From: CAYRUP01 sp964427485
Lineage (GTDB): Bacteria; Pseudomonadota; Gammaproteobacteria; DSM-16500
NCBI GenBank assembly: GCA_964427485.1
Contig: CAYRUP010000028.1
Location: 1 to 17,183 of the forward strand
DNA length: 17,183 nt
Direction of reading: 5' to 3'
Shown here: positions 1 through 8,279 of the stretch, one piece after another
How the letters are laid out: the number at the start of each line of letters is the position of its first letter
Position numbering within the stretch: the stretch's first letter is position 1
Translations under genes and position numbers: made by a program
Notes under the pieces: generated by a model
Told to the model about the DNA's origin: nothing
The model's input: only the letters and a program-made list of their open reading frames with translations
Databases searched by the model: none

Positions 1-55
1 AGCGAAGTATCGCCTTATTATAATTTAGTGATCCTTCGCTGCGCTCAGGATGACA
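1..55. repeat. Dispersed-type palindromic repeat fragment
   Basis: The window opens inside a short non-coding repeat. AGCGAAG (1-7) is the reverse complement of CTTCGCT (34-40), and ATCCT (31-35) pairs with AGGAT (47-51). The stretch reading CCTTCGCTGCGCTCAGGAT is of a kind I have seen scattered between genes in many bacterial genomes, but only one copy is in this window, so the repeat status is recalled rather than demonstrated. No gene is visible in 1-107. Confidence 0.35.
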
Positions 56-85
56 TATGGTCCTTAGCTGACGCCTATGCGGCAA

Positions 86-106
86 CGGGAGAAGGGGATG
101 AGGGTA
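86..106. repeat. Half copy of the REP-type repeat seen at 3658-3752
   Basis: CGGGAGAAGGGGATGAGGGT matches the right arm of the double-hairpin element at 3658-3752, lacking only the C and A that separate the inner and outer arms there. It sits directly against the stop codon of the desaturase (108-110), so the desaturase transcript runs straight into it. This is a single arm and cannot form the full hairpin. Confidence 0.55.
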
Positions 107-107
107 C

Positions 108-1268
108 CTATATCGATGGAACATATCCCTTTAAATGCATAACAAAATGTCGCAACGCCTCAACGCCACTTTCTTCCGCTTGTCTGCACCAGTCTTGTAA
201 TAGCTTAAGTAGTGTCTTCTCCGCCGCTGTACTTTTCGCCCAAATAGTTTGTAACTGTAAACGGAATTGATACACTAACTTTAATCTTTGATGTTGTTCC
301 AAAACAGTACTTAAACTCTGTTGTTTTTTATCATTAACTAACGATGAATCCCGGATCAATAACGTTTGGGTTTCATTCGAAAGCAATTGGCCAGGTTTTT
401 TACGCTCCTCTTGGAATATCGGTACAATCACTTTTTTTCGATAATCAGCCATCACTTGAAATCGATTCGCGATAATTGCTTTTAATGTGTTTATGTCCAC
501 GCACGTTTTTCCAGGCATGAATGTGGCGCGCGGCGGAATATACTTTGGTTTAGCAAGACCAAATAATTGTAACAAGCGAATAACACCCCAACCCAGATCA
601 ATCTCCCACCATTTAACGGAAAATTTGGCCGACGTTCCATAGGTATGATGGTTGTTATGCAATTCCTCACCCGCAATAAAAATTCCAATGGGAAAAATAT
701 TCCGTGAGGCATCTTTCGATTCAAAATTTCGATAGCCTATGGCATGTCCTACGCCATTGATGACCCCGCCTGCAAAAAAAGGAATCCATGCCATTTGAAC
801 AGCCCAAATGGTAATACCGATAAAACCAAATAAAATAAAATTAATGATTAATAATGCAACATTACCCGCCGCACTCTGTTTGCCATAGACATTACGTTCC
901 AACCAATCATCAGGTGTCCCATGACCATAGTGGTCTAAGGTTTCCTGGTTACATTTTTCTTTGCGATATAATTCTGCCCCTTCGAGTAACACTTTTTTAA
1001 GACCATGCACTTGTGGACTATGTGGATCATCTACTGTTTCAACTTTGGCATGATGCTTTCTATGAATAGCAGCCCATTCTTTCGTAATCTGTCCTGTTGT
1101 CAGCCACAACCAGAAGCGAAAAAAATGACTGACAATCGGATGCAAATCAACAGACCGATGCGCCTGATGCCGATGTAAAAAAATCGTGACTCCTAAGAAC
1201 GTGATTTGCGTCAACACCAATGTAACAACGATATAACCCCACCATGGTAATTGTAAAAGTCCAAACAT
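108..1268 (-). CDS. Membrane fatty acid (acyl-CoA/acyl-lipid delta-9 type) desaturase
   Basis: Predicted integral-membrane di-iron desaturase that would put a cis double bond into a saturated acyl chain, adjusting membrane fluidity. The three histidine boxes of the stearoyl-CoA desaturase family are intact: HRHQAH at residues 32-37, HRKHH at 69-73 and HNNHH at 204-208. NGVGH at 171-175 supplies the further conserved His. Hydrophobic segments at about 8-30, 44-60 and 135-170 fit the usual pairs of membrane helices. At 386 residues it carries a polar C-terminal extension of about 120 residues beyond the catalytic core. The ATG at 1268 is preceded by GAGG (1274-1277) at a short, workable spacing. 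It stands alone, divergent from the 1563 barrel gene. The family call is firm; the exact substrate and double-bond position are not visible. Confidence 0.93.
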   Translation of the reverse strand: MFGLLQLPWWGYIVVTLVLTQITFLGVTIFLHRHQAHRSVDLHPIVSHFFRFWLWLTTGQITKEWAAIHRKHHAKVETVDDPHSPQVHGLKKVLLEGAELYRKEKCNQETLDHYGHGTPDDWLERNVYGKQSAAGNVALLIINFILFGFIGITIWAVQMAWIPFFAGGVINGVGHAIGYRNFESKDASRNIFPIGIFIAGEELHNNHHTYGTSAKFSVKWWEIDLGWGVIRLLQLFGLAKPKYIPPRATFMPGKTCVDINTLKAIIANRFQVMADYRKKVIVPIFQEERKKPGQLLSNETQTLLIRDSSLVNDKKQQSLSTVLEQHQRLKLVYQFRLQLQTIWAKSTAAEKTLLKLLQDWCRQAEESGVEALRHFVMHLKGYVPSI

Positions 1269-1562
1269 ACTAACCTCATTAATTAATAAAAAAATTTTCG
1301 AAATCAGGCTAGCATACGATTAACAAATGATGAGGGAAATTTATCCAATAAATGGCTTGACGCGATTTATTTTCTACGCATATTCGACTTTTCGCTTAAA
1401 AAAGACTTTTTTTGCAAAATAAAAAAATTATTTTGTCAACAAAGAAGATGAAAATTAAATAATAAAAGTTCTTGACGTCATTAATACCAAGTTGCAATCC
1501 TATTTTTCACCTCGTATGATGTGTTCCAGATTTTTGTTTCAATCAACATAAAGGATTATGCA
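1269..1562. promoter_or_regulatory. AT-rich divergent promoter region
   Basis: This 294-bp gap separates the divergent desaturase (minus) and barrel (plus) genes and must hold both promoters. On the minus strand a perfect -35 hexamer TTGACA lies at 1439-1434, but the -10 at a 17-base spacing is only TGCAAA (1416-1411). On the plus strand TTGACG occurs at 1357-1362 and 1472-1477, each without a good -10 at the right distance. Long A and T runs (about 1408-1434) suggest curved DNA. No RNA gene or ORF of note was seen. Confidence 0.35.
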
Positions 1563-2312
1563 TTGCAATTAAAACATAAAATTTATTTCTTCTTATTTCT
1601 CGGAACGCTAACATCATGTGTATCTGCAAATGGTATTAATTTTCATTTAGCAAGCGGCGTAGGCTGGAGTCAGTTCGATAATACCGACGCTATTTACTTA
1701 AATTCATTTGTGAAAAATTCGTATCAAACGGACAGTCAGACATCCGCACCTTTTTTAAATATTGGCATAGGCTATCGTTGGGACTCTCTTTGCCAAAAAA
1801 TACCTGAGCTTGCATTCCAATTGGGTGTGATCGGTTTTTATTATCAAGCCGGTTTATCAGGAACGAATTATCCATTTGTAAACGTTGGGCAATTTGACAC
1901 ATTAACGTATGATGCTACCTTGCAAACGAATGCTATTTTTATAGAACCAAAAATAATCAATACGCAGCATGAGTGGCAACCCTATGTATTGGCCGGTATA
2001 GGAATAGCCTGGAATCGGGCAATGAACTATAACGAATTTCCAACCAATCCGGCACTTTCAGCAGCACCCATGCCCTTACCATTTGGTGATAAAACCACAA
2101 GACAAACCGCTTATGAAATTGGCATCGGCATACAAAAAATTATCATGAAAACGGGCACAGGTCATCCTCTGTTATTTTTTGCCGATTATCGTTATATGAA
2201 TTTAGGAAAATTACAATTCGCGACCAGTCCGCTACAAACAACCTCCAGAGGTCCGGATTTAGGGGAAGTTCAAACTCAATTAGTGAGTATCGGTTTGGAA
2301 TTGCAATTCTAA
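1563..2312 (+). CDS. Outer membrane beta-barrel protein (opacity/OmpA-barrel-like), copy 1
   Basis: Predicted small outer membrane beta-barrel of about 249 residues. I chose the TTG at 1563 because AAGGA (1551-1555) sits 7 bases upstream and the product then starts with a normal signal peptide (QLKHK, a hydrophobic run, then TSCVSA before NG). The in-frame GTG at 1521 has no ribosome binding site and would put polar residues in front of the signal. The mature part has alternating beta-strand patterns (GVGWSQF, NIGIGYRW, VLAGIGIAWNRA, YEIGIGIQ) and ends in an aromatic residue (LELQF), as outer membrane barrels do. It is paralogous to the barrel at 6263-6997: both share a PFGxKTT motif followed by YxxGIGxQ. 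Eleven bases separate it from the propeller gene downstream, so the two are probably co-transcribed. Function is unknown; a surface adhesin or an anchor for the propeller is inference. Confidence 0.72.
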   Translation: MQLKHKIYFFLFLGTLTSCVSANGINFHLASGVGWSQFDNTDAIYLNSFVKNSYQTDSQTSAPFLNIGIGYRWDSLCQKIPELAFQLGVIGFYYQAGLSGTNYPFVNVGQFDTLTYDATLQTNAIFIEPKIINTQHEWQPYVLAGIGIAWNRAMNYNEFPTNPALSAAPMPLPFGDKTTRQTAYEIGIGIQKIIMKTGTGHPLLFFADYRYMNLGKLQFATSPLQTTSRGPDLGEVQTQLVSIGLELQF

Positions 2313-2323
2313 GGATTAGGCAA

Positions 2324-3631
2324 ATGATGAGACACCCATTTTTTGTGTTCGTGATGTTATGTATCGTAACGAATGTGAGTGTGGCAGCAGCGATTTTTAC
2401 AATTTCACCTTCATTGACTGCAACGACTTTGCGTTCTGATAGTAGTACGATTATTCCTTACACAGTGACGAATAGCACAAATAGTGTTTTAAGTGGTATT
2501 ACGATTAATCCAAACTTTAGTACAGGTGCGCATTTAAGTATGAATAACAATACGTGCAGCACGTTGGCTCCTCGAGCAAGCTGTTCTTTTAATTTAGTTA
2601 TGGCGGGTCAAAATCAGCCGGTTAATTTTGTGGTTTCCCCTGAAGTGTGTGCTTTCAATCGCACGGCATGTTCTCAACCCATTGTCAGTAACCGTATCAA
2701 TGTCGCTGTGGATTTAATTAATCATCCTACTCGCGCATTTGTTGGTTTGAATTTTTCTGTTTATCCCATTACTCTAGTCCCAAATAATGTGGGTGTATTC
2801 GGTGCGGTTATTTATGGATTTAGTTTAAATGAACCTGCGGGTATTGCAGTGAATACAGCAGGAACGCTTGCCTATGTGACCAATACCGGGACAAATCAAA
2901 TTTATGTGATCAATACCAGCAGCAATCACATTTTCCAAGTTTTTAATGTGGGCACCGTGCCCGCTGCTGTTGCAGTCAGTCCGAATGGACTTTTATTATA
3001 TGTTGCAAATTATAATGATGGTCAATCCAATGGGACTCTTTCGGTGTTGAATGCAATCAGTGGAGCATTACTTGCAACCATTCCAGTGGGTAATGGACCT
3101 TGGGGTGTTGCAGTCTCGCCAGATGGTAATAAAGTGTATGTCACCAATAGTGCTGATAGTTCTGTGACAGTGATTAATGCGATTACCAATACAGTGATGA
3201 CATCCATTAATGTAGGCACTACACCGCTCGGTATTGCAGCGACGCCGGATGGCACCAAAGTTTATGTCGTCAACACAGGCAGTAATACCGTATCAGTCAT
3301 TAATACGAGCAACAATCAAGTGATTGCGACGGTCAATGTTGGCAATCTACCTAAAGGTATCGCGGTAAATCCGACGAGTACCCAAGCTTATGTCGCAAAT
3401 TGGCAAGATGGTACGGTTGATATCATTAACACTGCAACGAATCAAATTACTATTCCTCCTATCAATGTGTCCGGAGGTCCATTAGGATTAGCGGTAAGTC
3501 CTGATGGCACGCAACTTTATGCGACACTGGATCAAGCCAATGCAGTGGCAGTGATTAACTTGACAACTTATGGTGTCGGATATGTTTTTACGCCTGCACC
3601 GGAATTGACGATGGGTAATTTCATTGGTTGA
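2324..3631 (+). CDS. Exported YVTN-family beta-propeller protein, copy 1
   Basis: Predicted secreted or surface protein of 435 residues. A signal peptide (residues 1-23, ending SVAAA) is followed by a beta-sandwich-like domain (about 24-135) with four Cys (78, 87, 109, 116). About six YVTN propeller repeats then run from about 171 to 415, each reading roughly PxGIAVxPxGxxxYVxN followed by VIN and VxVG. YVTN/NHL propellers are usually protein-interaction or surface-layer modules; no catalytic residues are evident. Two ATG codons stand in tandem at 2324; AAGGA (2311-2315), which overlaps the stop of the barrel gene, is the ribosome binding site. The same barrel-then-propeller order recurs inverted at 6997-4966, where the N-terminal domain is recognisably related but the blades have diverged. 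The family call is strong; the role is inferred only. Confidence 0.82.
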   Translation: MMRHPFFVFVMLCIVTNVSVAAAIFTISPSLTATTLRSDSSTIIPYTVTNSTNSVLSGITINPNFSTGAHLSMNNNTCSTLAPRASCSFNLVMAGQNQPVNFVVSPEVCAFNRTACSQPIVSNRINVAVDLINHPTRAFVGLNFSVYPITLVPNNVGVFGAVIYGFSLNEPAGIAVNTAGTLAYVTNTGTNQIYVINTSSNHIFQVFNVGTVPAAVAVSPNGLLLYVANYNDGQSNGTLSVLNAISGALLATIPVGNGPWGVAVSPDGNKVYVTNSADSSVTVINAITNTVMTSINVGTTPLGIAATPDGTKVYVVNTGSNTVSVINTSNNQVIATVNVGNLPKGIAVNPTSTQAYVANWQDGTVDIINTATNQITIPPINVSGGPLGLAVSPDGTQLYATLDQANAVAVINLTTYGVGYVFTPAPELTMGNFIG

Positions 3632-3657
3632 TTTGGCGGTGTTGCAGATTTTCTGCA

Positions 3658-3772
3658 CCCTCATCCCCAGCCCTTCTCCCGTAAACGGGAGAAGGGAGTA
3701 TACACTTTTAGCTCCCTTCTCCCGCTTGCGGGAGAAGGGCAGGGGATGAGGGTAAAACCAGGGGATGAAGGT
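3658..3772. repeat. Double-hairpin REP/BIME-type palindromic repeat
   Basis: Outer arms CCCTCATCCCC (3658-3668) and GGGGATGAGGG (3742-3752) are perfect complements. Inside them lie two perfect 11-bp hairpins, CCCTTCTCCCG/CGGGAGAAGGG, at 3671-3696 (loop TAAA) and 3714-3739 (loop CTTG). A degenerate third arm, GGGGATGAAGG, follows at 3761-3771 and supplies the ribosome binding site of the MFS gene. As RNA this would fold into a strong cruciform and may end or stabilise the propeller transcript. No transposase is adjacent. A half copy is at 86-106. Confidence 0.85.
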
Positions 3773-3782
3773 AAAAAACAAA

Positions 3783-4997
3783 ATGAATAATCCAACCACT
3801 AATCTAACACCCAAAAAAATCCAATGGATCGTATGGTCACTACTTTCCCTCATGCCAATCATTGGCATGGCGGTCGATTTAATCTCGCCTTCCTTACCCG
3901 CCATAGCGCATGGCTTACAAGCGCAAGCCTATACCGCTAAAAGTGCGATCTCAATTTATCTCTTAGGTTATGCATTAGGTAATTTTATCACTGGATTTTT
4001 AGCCGATGCATTAGGTCGACAAAAATTACTACGTCTGAGTTTATTGGCATTTTTTATTGTTAGTATCATGCCAGTCATATTTCCTAACATCGAAGTCTTA
4101 TTATTATCCCGCTTATTACAAGGTTTAACACTGGGTGCTGTAGCAGTGCTTAACAAAACAATTTTTTCAGATATTTTACCGCCTGAAAAAATAATTCGTT
4201 TAGGCGTTCTCATCGGAACAATGTGGGGAATCGGGCCGATCATTGGACCCATTATTGGCGGTTATCTGCAATTTTATTTTGGTTGGCAAGCCGGATTTTA
4301 TTTCTTTTCCGTGCTTGGTTTAATTAGCTTTATTGCGATTTTTTTCATTATTCCAGAAACACACGCTAATCAACATCCTCTGAATTTCACAACCATTAAA
4401 AATAATATTATCGAAGTCATGCAACATCGTATCTTCATGTCACTGGTTATTTTAATGGGATGTGCTTATTCATTAATTATTATTTTTAACACGATGGGAC
4501 CTTTCTTAATTCAAAATACGCTGCATTATTCTCCGGTTTTTTTCGGACACATCGCATTTTGGATGGGAACACTATTTCTTTTGGCTACGCTCTATTGTCG
4601 ATATTTACTTAAAATATACACCGTTGAAAAAATATATTTTGTCACGCTGAATGTGTTTTTTTTCATTGCAATACTGTCACTGATCGGCAGTTATTTTTTT
4701 GATAAGAGTCTTACCTTGTTGGTTGCAACCAGTGCATGCATGTATTTTGCATGCGGTTTTATTTTCCCCATGTCAATGGGAAAAGGTGTTTCACTTTTTC
4801 GGCATATTTCCGGCGCGGCCAGTGCGATCATGTATTTAATTAACATGCTCATCACGAGTTTTGCGTCTTTTGTTGCGGGTTTTATCCATACGCAAAACAT
4901 TATTCCCATGTTGTGGCTCTATACCGCTTTATTATTTATTTGTTTTTTAATTTACTGGAAAGTAATTAATGCAAGACGACCCCAGCAGGACCATTAA
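3783..4997 (+). CDS. MFS drug-resistance exporter, Bcr/CflA-like
   Basis: Predicted 12-helix inner membrane proton antiporter of about 404 residues, with drug or small-metabolite efflux the usual role of the Bcr/CflA group. TM1 carries the VDLISPSLPAIA motif typical of that group. The loop after TM2 has MFS motif A (GFLADALGRQKLLR), and TM5 has the antiporter motif C (GIGPIIGPIIGG). I prefer the ATG at 3783, 11 bases after GAAGG (3767-3771); the in-frame ATG at 3765 has its purines pressed against it and no usable spacing. Both the ribosome binding site and the alternative start lie inside the REP-type repeat. The last 32 bases overlap the 3' end of the convergent propeller gene (4966-4997). 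It sits between the two barrel+propeller cassettes, but no functional link is evident. The substrate is unknown. Confidence 0.85.
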   Translation: MNNPTTNLTPKKIQWIVWSLLSLMPIIGMAVDLISPSLPAIAHGLQAQAYTAKSAISIYLLGYALGNFITGFLADALGRQKLLRLSLLAFFIVSIMPVIFPNIEVLLLSRLLQGLTLGAVAVLNKTIFSDILPPEKIIRLGVLIGTMWGIGPIIGPIIGGYLQFYFGWQAGFYFFSVLGLISFIAIFFIIPETHANQHPLNFTTIKNNIIEVMQHRIFMSLVILMGCAYSLIIIFNTMGPFLIQNTLHYSPVFFGHIAFWMGTLFLLATLYCRYLLKIYTVEKIYFVTLNVFFFIAILSLIGSYFFDKSLTLLVATSACMYFACGFIFPMSMGKGVSLFRHISGAASAIMYLINMLITSFASFVAGFIHTQNIIPMLWLYTALLFICFLIYWKVINARRPQQDH

Positions 4998-6252
4998 ATC
5001 CCGTACCAAGCGATGGCAAGCAACTCGATAAACTTCCTGTCACTAAACTCACTTGACACACAAAAACTGCATTGAGTAATTGATTGGGAACATAAGCCAT
5101 TGTTCCCAGATTATTAAATCCAATATTGCCGGTCCCATTAAATTGTCCACTGGTCACAGCACAACTATCCAATAAACCAGTACCATCTTGTCTTATATTA
5201 CAAACGACGACATTATTACTTACCGCGTTGGCAATATAAGCAAATTGTGCGACTGGGCTTAATGTAATACCTTCTGGTCCATTGAAAAGACTGCCTGAAG
5301 CGGCATTACAGGAACTGACTGATTGATCTGAAACATTGCATACGGATGTCGTGTTATTCGTTCGATTTACCACATACGCTAACGTTCCCGCAGAATTAAT
5401 CGCCATGTCGCCTGCAGAACTAAAAGTAACACTGATATTATTAACACAAGAACTTAACGCACCTGTGGTCGGGTTAACTAAACAAGCGGATACACTGGAA
5501 GGCACACCGAAATTTGAAGTGTAGAGTATGGTTCCCGCAGGATTAAATGCAATGGCATCCGGTAAATTAAAACCTGTGCCGCCGGAATCACCGCAATTAC
5601 TCAATGCACCGGTCGCGCTATTAACTTGACATACAGAAATTGAATTACCGACTGGATTTGCACTATAGAAAAAAGTGCCCGCGGGATTAAATCCAATACC
5701 TTCCACACCACTTAAGCCAGTCGCCGTGACTGCACACTGACTTAAAAAACCTGTAGATGGATTGACTTGGCAAAATGAAACGGTGTTATCAAATTGATTG
5801 GCGATATAAGCATGTTGGCCTGGACTTGTTACTGAAATCGCTAAGGTATTTCCAGTGCTCGGTTGTGAACATAAAAACGGATCCGGACTTGGGTCATTGG
5901 GCCCTTTCGTTTTGCAGACCACTGGGCCGCCCATGATACCCGTTGCAGGAACCTGACTGCCATTTACAACTAACGATAGGGTACAAGATTGTCCCGATGC
6001 GAGCGTAAATGGACGCGGACAAATACCACTGCCAGTCACTGTTTGGCTAACAGCAGTAATGGGAACCGTCGTTAGAGTACGCGTGATGGAAGTTTGATTT
6101 GTCACTTGATAATTTATTGTTTCTGTAAAATTGCTTGGTAACAAAAATGTGGTAATCGAGCCTGCAGTCGGAATAATACTAAATTTGGGTTGCGCGGCAA
6201 ACAGCGGGGAAAAAATGAATATGAGCATGCAAGTCATTAAAATTTTTTTCAT
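4966..6252 (-). CDS. Exported beta-propeller protein with a Cys pair in each blade, copy 2
   Basis: Predicted secreted protein of 428 residues. It has a signal peptide (1-20, ending PLFAA), then a Cys-containing N-terminal domain (about 21-140; Cys 78, 90, 113, 128) with TNQT, PFTLASGQSC and GGPVVC motifs, which I recognise from exported proteins of Legionella and Coxiella. A six-unit propeller follows, with repeats about 48 residues apart, each containing the pattern CxVNxxTGxLxxC. Pairs are C161/C173, C208/C220, C257/C269, C305/C315, C351/C364 and C399/C411. Such regular pairing points to one disulfide per blade and to folding outside the cytoplasm. It is the last gene of the minus-strand operon, 10 bases after the second barrel, and overlaps the end of the MFS gene by 32 bases. 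The fold is well supported; ligand and function are not visible. Confidence 0.82.
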   Translation of the reverse strand: MKKILMTCMLIFIFSPLFAAQPKFSIIPTAGSITTFLLPSNFTETINYQVTNQTSITRTLTTVPITAVSQTVTGSGICPRPFTLASGQSCTLSLVVNGSQVPATGIMGGPVVCKTKGPNDPSPDPFLCSQPSTGNTLAISVTSPGQHAYIANQFDNTVSFCQVNPSTGFLSQCAVTATGLSGVEGIGFNPAGTFFYSANPVGNSISVCQVNSATGALSNCGDSGGTGFNLPDAIAFNPAGTILYTSNFGVPSSVSACLVNPTTGALSSCVNNISVTFSSAGDMAINSAGTLAYVVNRTNNTTSVCNVSDQSVSSCNAASGSLFNGPEGITLSPVAQFAYIANAVSNNVVVCNIRQDGTGLLDSCAVTSGQFNGTGNIGFNNLGTMAYVPNQLLNAVFVCQVSLVTGSLSSCLPSLGTGFNGPAGVVLH

Positions 6253-6262
6253 GTCTCATCCT

Positions 6263-6997
6263 TTAAATATAAAACAATGATAATTGAATTTGATGCGCAT
6301 AAAGATGGTTGAGTGATAATCCATGCCCCATTGTTTGGCCTGTGGCGCGAGCTAAATTGGTATTTCCCCAATCAGCAAATTCGTAACCGATTGCTGCTGC
6401 TAAATTGGAATTGAATGATCTTTGCAAACCAATACCCAATGTGTAAACAAATGCCGTTGTGGTTTTTGATCCAAACGGTGGTGCTGCCACTTCTTCGCTA
6501 ATTTTGGGTGTAATCGTAAAATCATAAGCGCGATTATAACCAAGCCCAACGCTTCCACTGATGTAGGGTTCGAAAAAAAAGCCACAATTTCCGATGAGTC
6601 TGCCTTGAATTGCAACATGCGTATGTTGAACTTTATAGCTGTAAGTGAAATTATTAAAATTGGGATCGGCATCTTCCCAAATATCGCCTTGCAGTTTTGC
6701 TTGACCAGCACCCGCAATCACAATACCCAACTGCCCTAGTAAAGGTTGTTTGAGTAGATGAGTCACCCATAATTTCTGCCATCCCAGAAAAAGCGCAACA
6801 CTCGGAAAATAATTATGCGTGTTATCCGCAGTATAGGTTTTTCTAATATCCGATTGTAAATTGAGAGTTTGTGTCTCATTACCTGATACCCAAGTGGGTC
6901 CGGCACTGATGCCAATCAAAAAATGATTATCAAGAATACCCTCTGCCATCAAATTGGTTGAGAACAGAAGGCAGAGTAAAATAAGAGTGCTGCGCAT
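6263..6997 (-). CDS. Outer membrane beta-barrel protein (opacity/OmpA-barrel-like), copy 2
   Basis: Predicted outer membrane barrel of about 244 residues. I start it at the ATG at 6997, giving a clean signal peptide (MRSTLILLCLLFSTNLMA before EG) with AAAGGAG (7015-7009) upstream; that purine run overlaps the TAA stop of the MOMP-like gene. An in-frame TTG at 7021 would add eight polar residues and is less likely. The mature chain alternates polar and hydrophobic residues (LIGISAGPTWV, GSVGLGYNRAY, YTLGIGLQR) and ends in an aromatic strand (IQLSLFYI), typical of an outer membrane sorting signal. The central PFGSKTT and YTLGIGLQ stretch aligns with PFGDKTT and YEIGIGIQ of the barrel at 1563, marking them as diverged paralogues. 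It lies in an operon with the MOMP upstream and the propeller 10 bases downstream. Confidence 0.74.
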   Translation of the reverse strand: MRSTLILLCLLFSTNLMAEGILDNHFLIGISAGPTWVSGNETQTLNLQSDIRKTYTADNTHNYFPSVALFLGWQKLWVTHLLKQPLLGQLGIVIAGAGQAKLQGDIWEDADPNFNNFTYSYKVQHTHVAIQGRLIGNCGFFFEPYISGSVGLGYNRAYDFTITPKISEEVAAPPFGSKTTTAFVYTLGIGLQRSFNSNLAAAIGYEFADWGNTNLARATGQTMGHGLSLNHLYAHQIQLSLFYI

Positions 6998-7013
6998 GTG
7001 CTCGTATTCTCCT

Positions 7014-8183
7014 TTAGCCAAGGCCTATTTTGATATTCAGAAAAAGTCCGCTAAAGCCAAATGGATGACTGGTTGCATTCGTCGATACAATAGCCATGGT
7101 TCCAGTTGAAAATTCAGGCGTGACGAAAACAGTTCCGGGTTGAACTAAGGTATTTGGAGCTATCATGGAAATCGCATTAAAATAATTTGCCAATCGATAC
7201 CCTAACTCAACTGACAAATTGGGCAAGGTCGGTCCTTTATAATTATAAAATATTCCAAGTTTTCCATCGGCACCGACAACAACTTGTGTCGCATTGGGAG
7301 AAGTAATTTCTTGATGACTGACACCTATTCCAACTGACGTTAAACGTTGCGAAGTCGAAGTAAAATTATCTTGTGTTTGAACTGTTCCAGCCGTAAGCGA
7401 TCCTAAAAATTCCGCAAACACACCAAAACCCGAGTCTGACGTATAACGAATATTTAAACCTAAATCGGGACCTACACCTAAATATTTCGATACATTTTCT
7501 GTTTCAAAAGAAAATGAAGGATCAGGTGGAAGCGGATAACTATAAGCGGTCGCCGGACTGCCAGCGTAATCACTAAATGTGGTGGTGATATATTGTTTCA
7601 AATTTAATATATTGAGTCCGCCAAAAAATCGGGTTTGCACATGTGAATCTGGCTCAAACAATTCACTTATATTTAATAAAATACTATCAAATTTAAAATT
7701 GACTTCGCTTGCCACACGTTTTATTCCAAACACAGGTGGACTCATTTCATAAGGCGGACCTACAAACTGAACGGTCTCTAAATCGGTACTGGTGGAGGCT
7801 TGTTTGAAAGAGGAATCATTGGAATTTAAGTGAACCCACTCAATTGCTGTGCTATAGAAAGTGTGTGGAATCGCGTAATTAAATCCTACATCAAACGCAG
7901 AATGAAAATCCGGATTAATTTGCAGATAATGCCAACTTTGATAATAAGGTTGCGTACCTGAAACAAACGTCGCATATTTTAAATTGTTACTGGAGGGTTT
8001 AATATATAAATAAGCGATGTTAAAAAAAGATTTGTTGTTATTATCAAATGGTTCATCTTTGAATATATTGTTAGGTGAGGTAGGTGGATTCTTTAGATTT
8101 ACCGCTGTTTTTGCATCACCCATCATTGAATAAGCTAACAGTACACTTGCTAAATTGATACTTAAAAAAAGCCGTCGTGACAT
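7014..8183 (-). CDS. Legionella-type major outer membrane protein (MOMP-like porin)
   Basis: Predicted outer membrane porin of 389 residues. A signal peptide (about 1-24, ending MMGDA before KTA) precedes a mature region with repeated amphipathic strands. The segment order is that of the Legionella OMP family (PF05150 as I recall it): AYLYIKPSSNNLKYA, then FDVGFNYAIP with STAIEWVHL, then FFGGLNILNLKQY, then KYLGVGPDLGLNIRY, then FAEFLGSL. It ends in FSGLFLNIKIGLG, so the terminal residue is Gly rather than the usual aromatic, a mild oddity. The ATG at 8183 has AAGGG about 11 bases upstream. It is the first gene of a three-gene operon with the second barrel (16-base gap, SD overlapping this stop) and the propeller. 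Members of the family act as porins and adhesins in Legionella; here that role is inferred. Confidence 0.75.
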   Translation of the reverse strand: MSRRLFLSINLASVLLAYSMMGDAKTAVNLKNPPTSPNNIFKDEPFDNNNKSFFNIAYLYIKPSSNNLKYATFVSGTQPYYQSWHYLQINPDFHSAFDVGFNYAIPHTFYSTAIEWVHLNSNDSSFKQASTSTDLETVQFVGPPYEMSPPVFGIKRVASEVNFKFDSILLNISELFEPDSHVQTRFFGGLNILNLKQYITTTFSDYAGSPATAYSYPLPPDPSFSFETENVSKYLGVGPDLGLNIRYTSDSGFGVFAEFLGSLTAGTVQTQDNFTSTSQRLTSVGIGVSHQEITSPNATQVVVGADGKLGIFYNYKGPTLPNLSVELGYRLANYFNAISMIAPNTLVQPGTVFVTPEFSTGTMAIVSTNATSHPFGFSGLFLNIKIGLG

Positions 8184-8279
8184 AATCGATTCATCCCTTT
8201 TCTAAAACTTCCATAATGCGCAGAGTAATTTAACAGACTATTTTAATGATGGAAATGAATTTTAGTATTTGGTGATGAA

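Noticed and set aside
28..270. 80-codon plus-strand ORF at the left edge
   Set aside because: It begins in a repeat fragment and then runs antisense to the well-supported desaturase; no family motif or ribosome binding site.
3488..3904. 138-codon minus-strand ORF across the REP-type repeat
   Set aside because: It spans the palindromic repeat and the antisense of two real genes; the product is low-complexity and unrecognisable.
6400..6717. 105-codon minus-strand ORF
   Set aside because: It is an out-of-frame reading of the second barrel gene, which has a signal peptide, an operon context and a paralogue.
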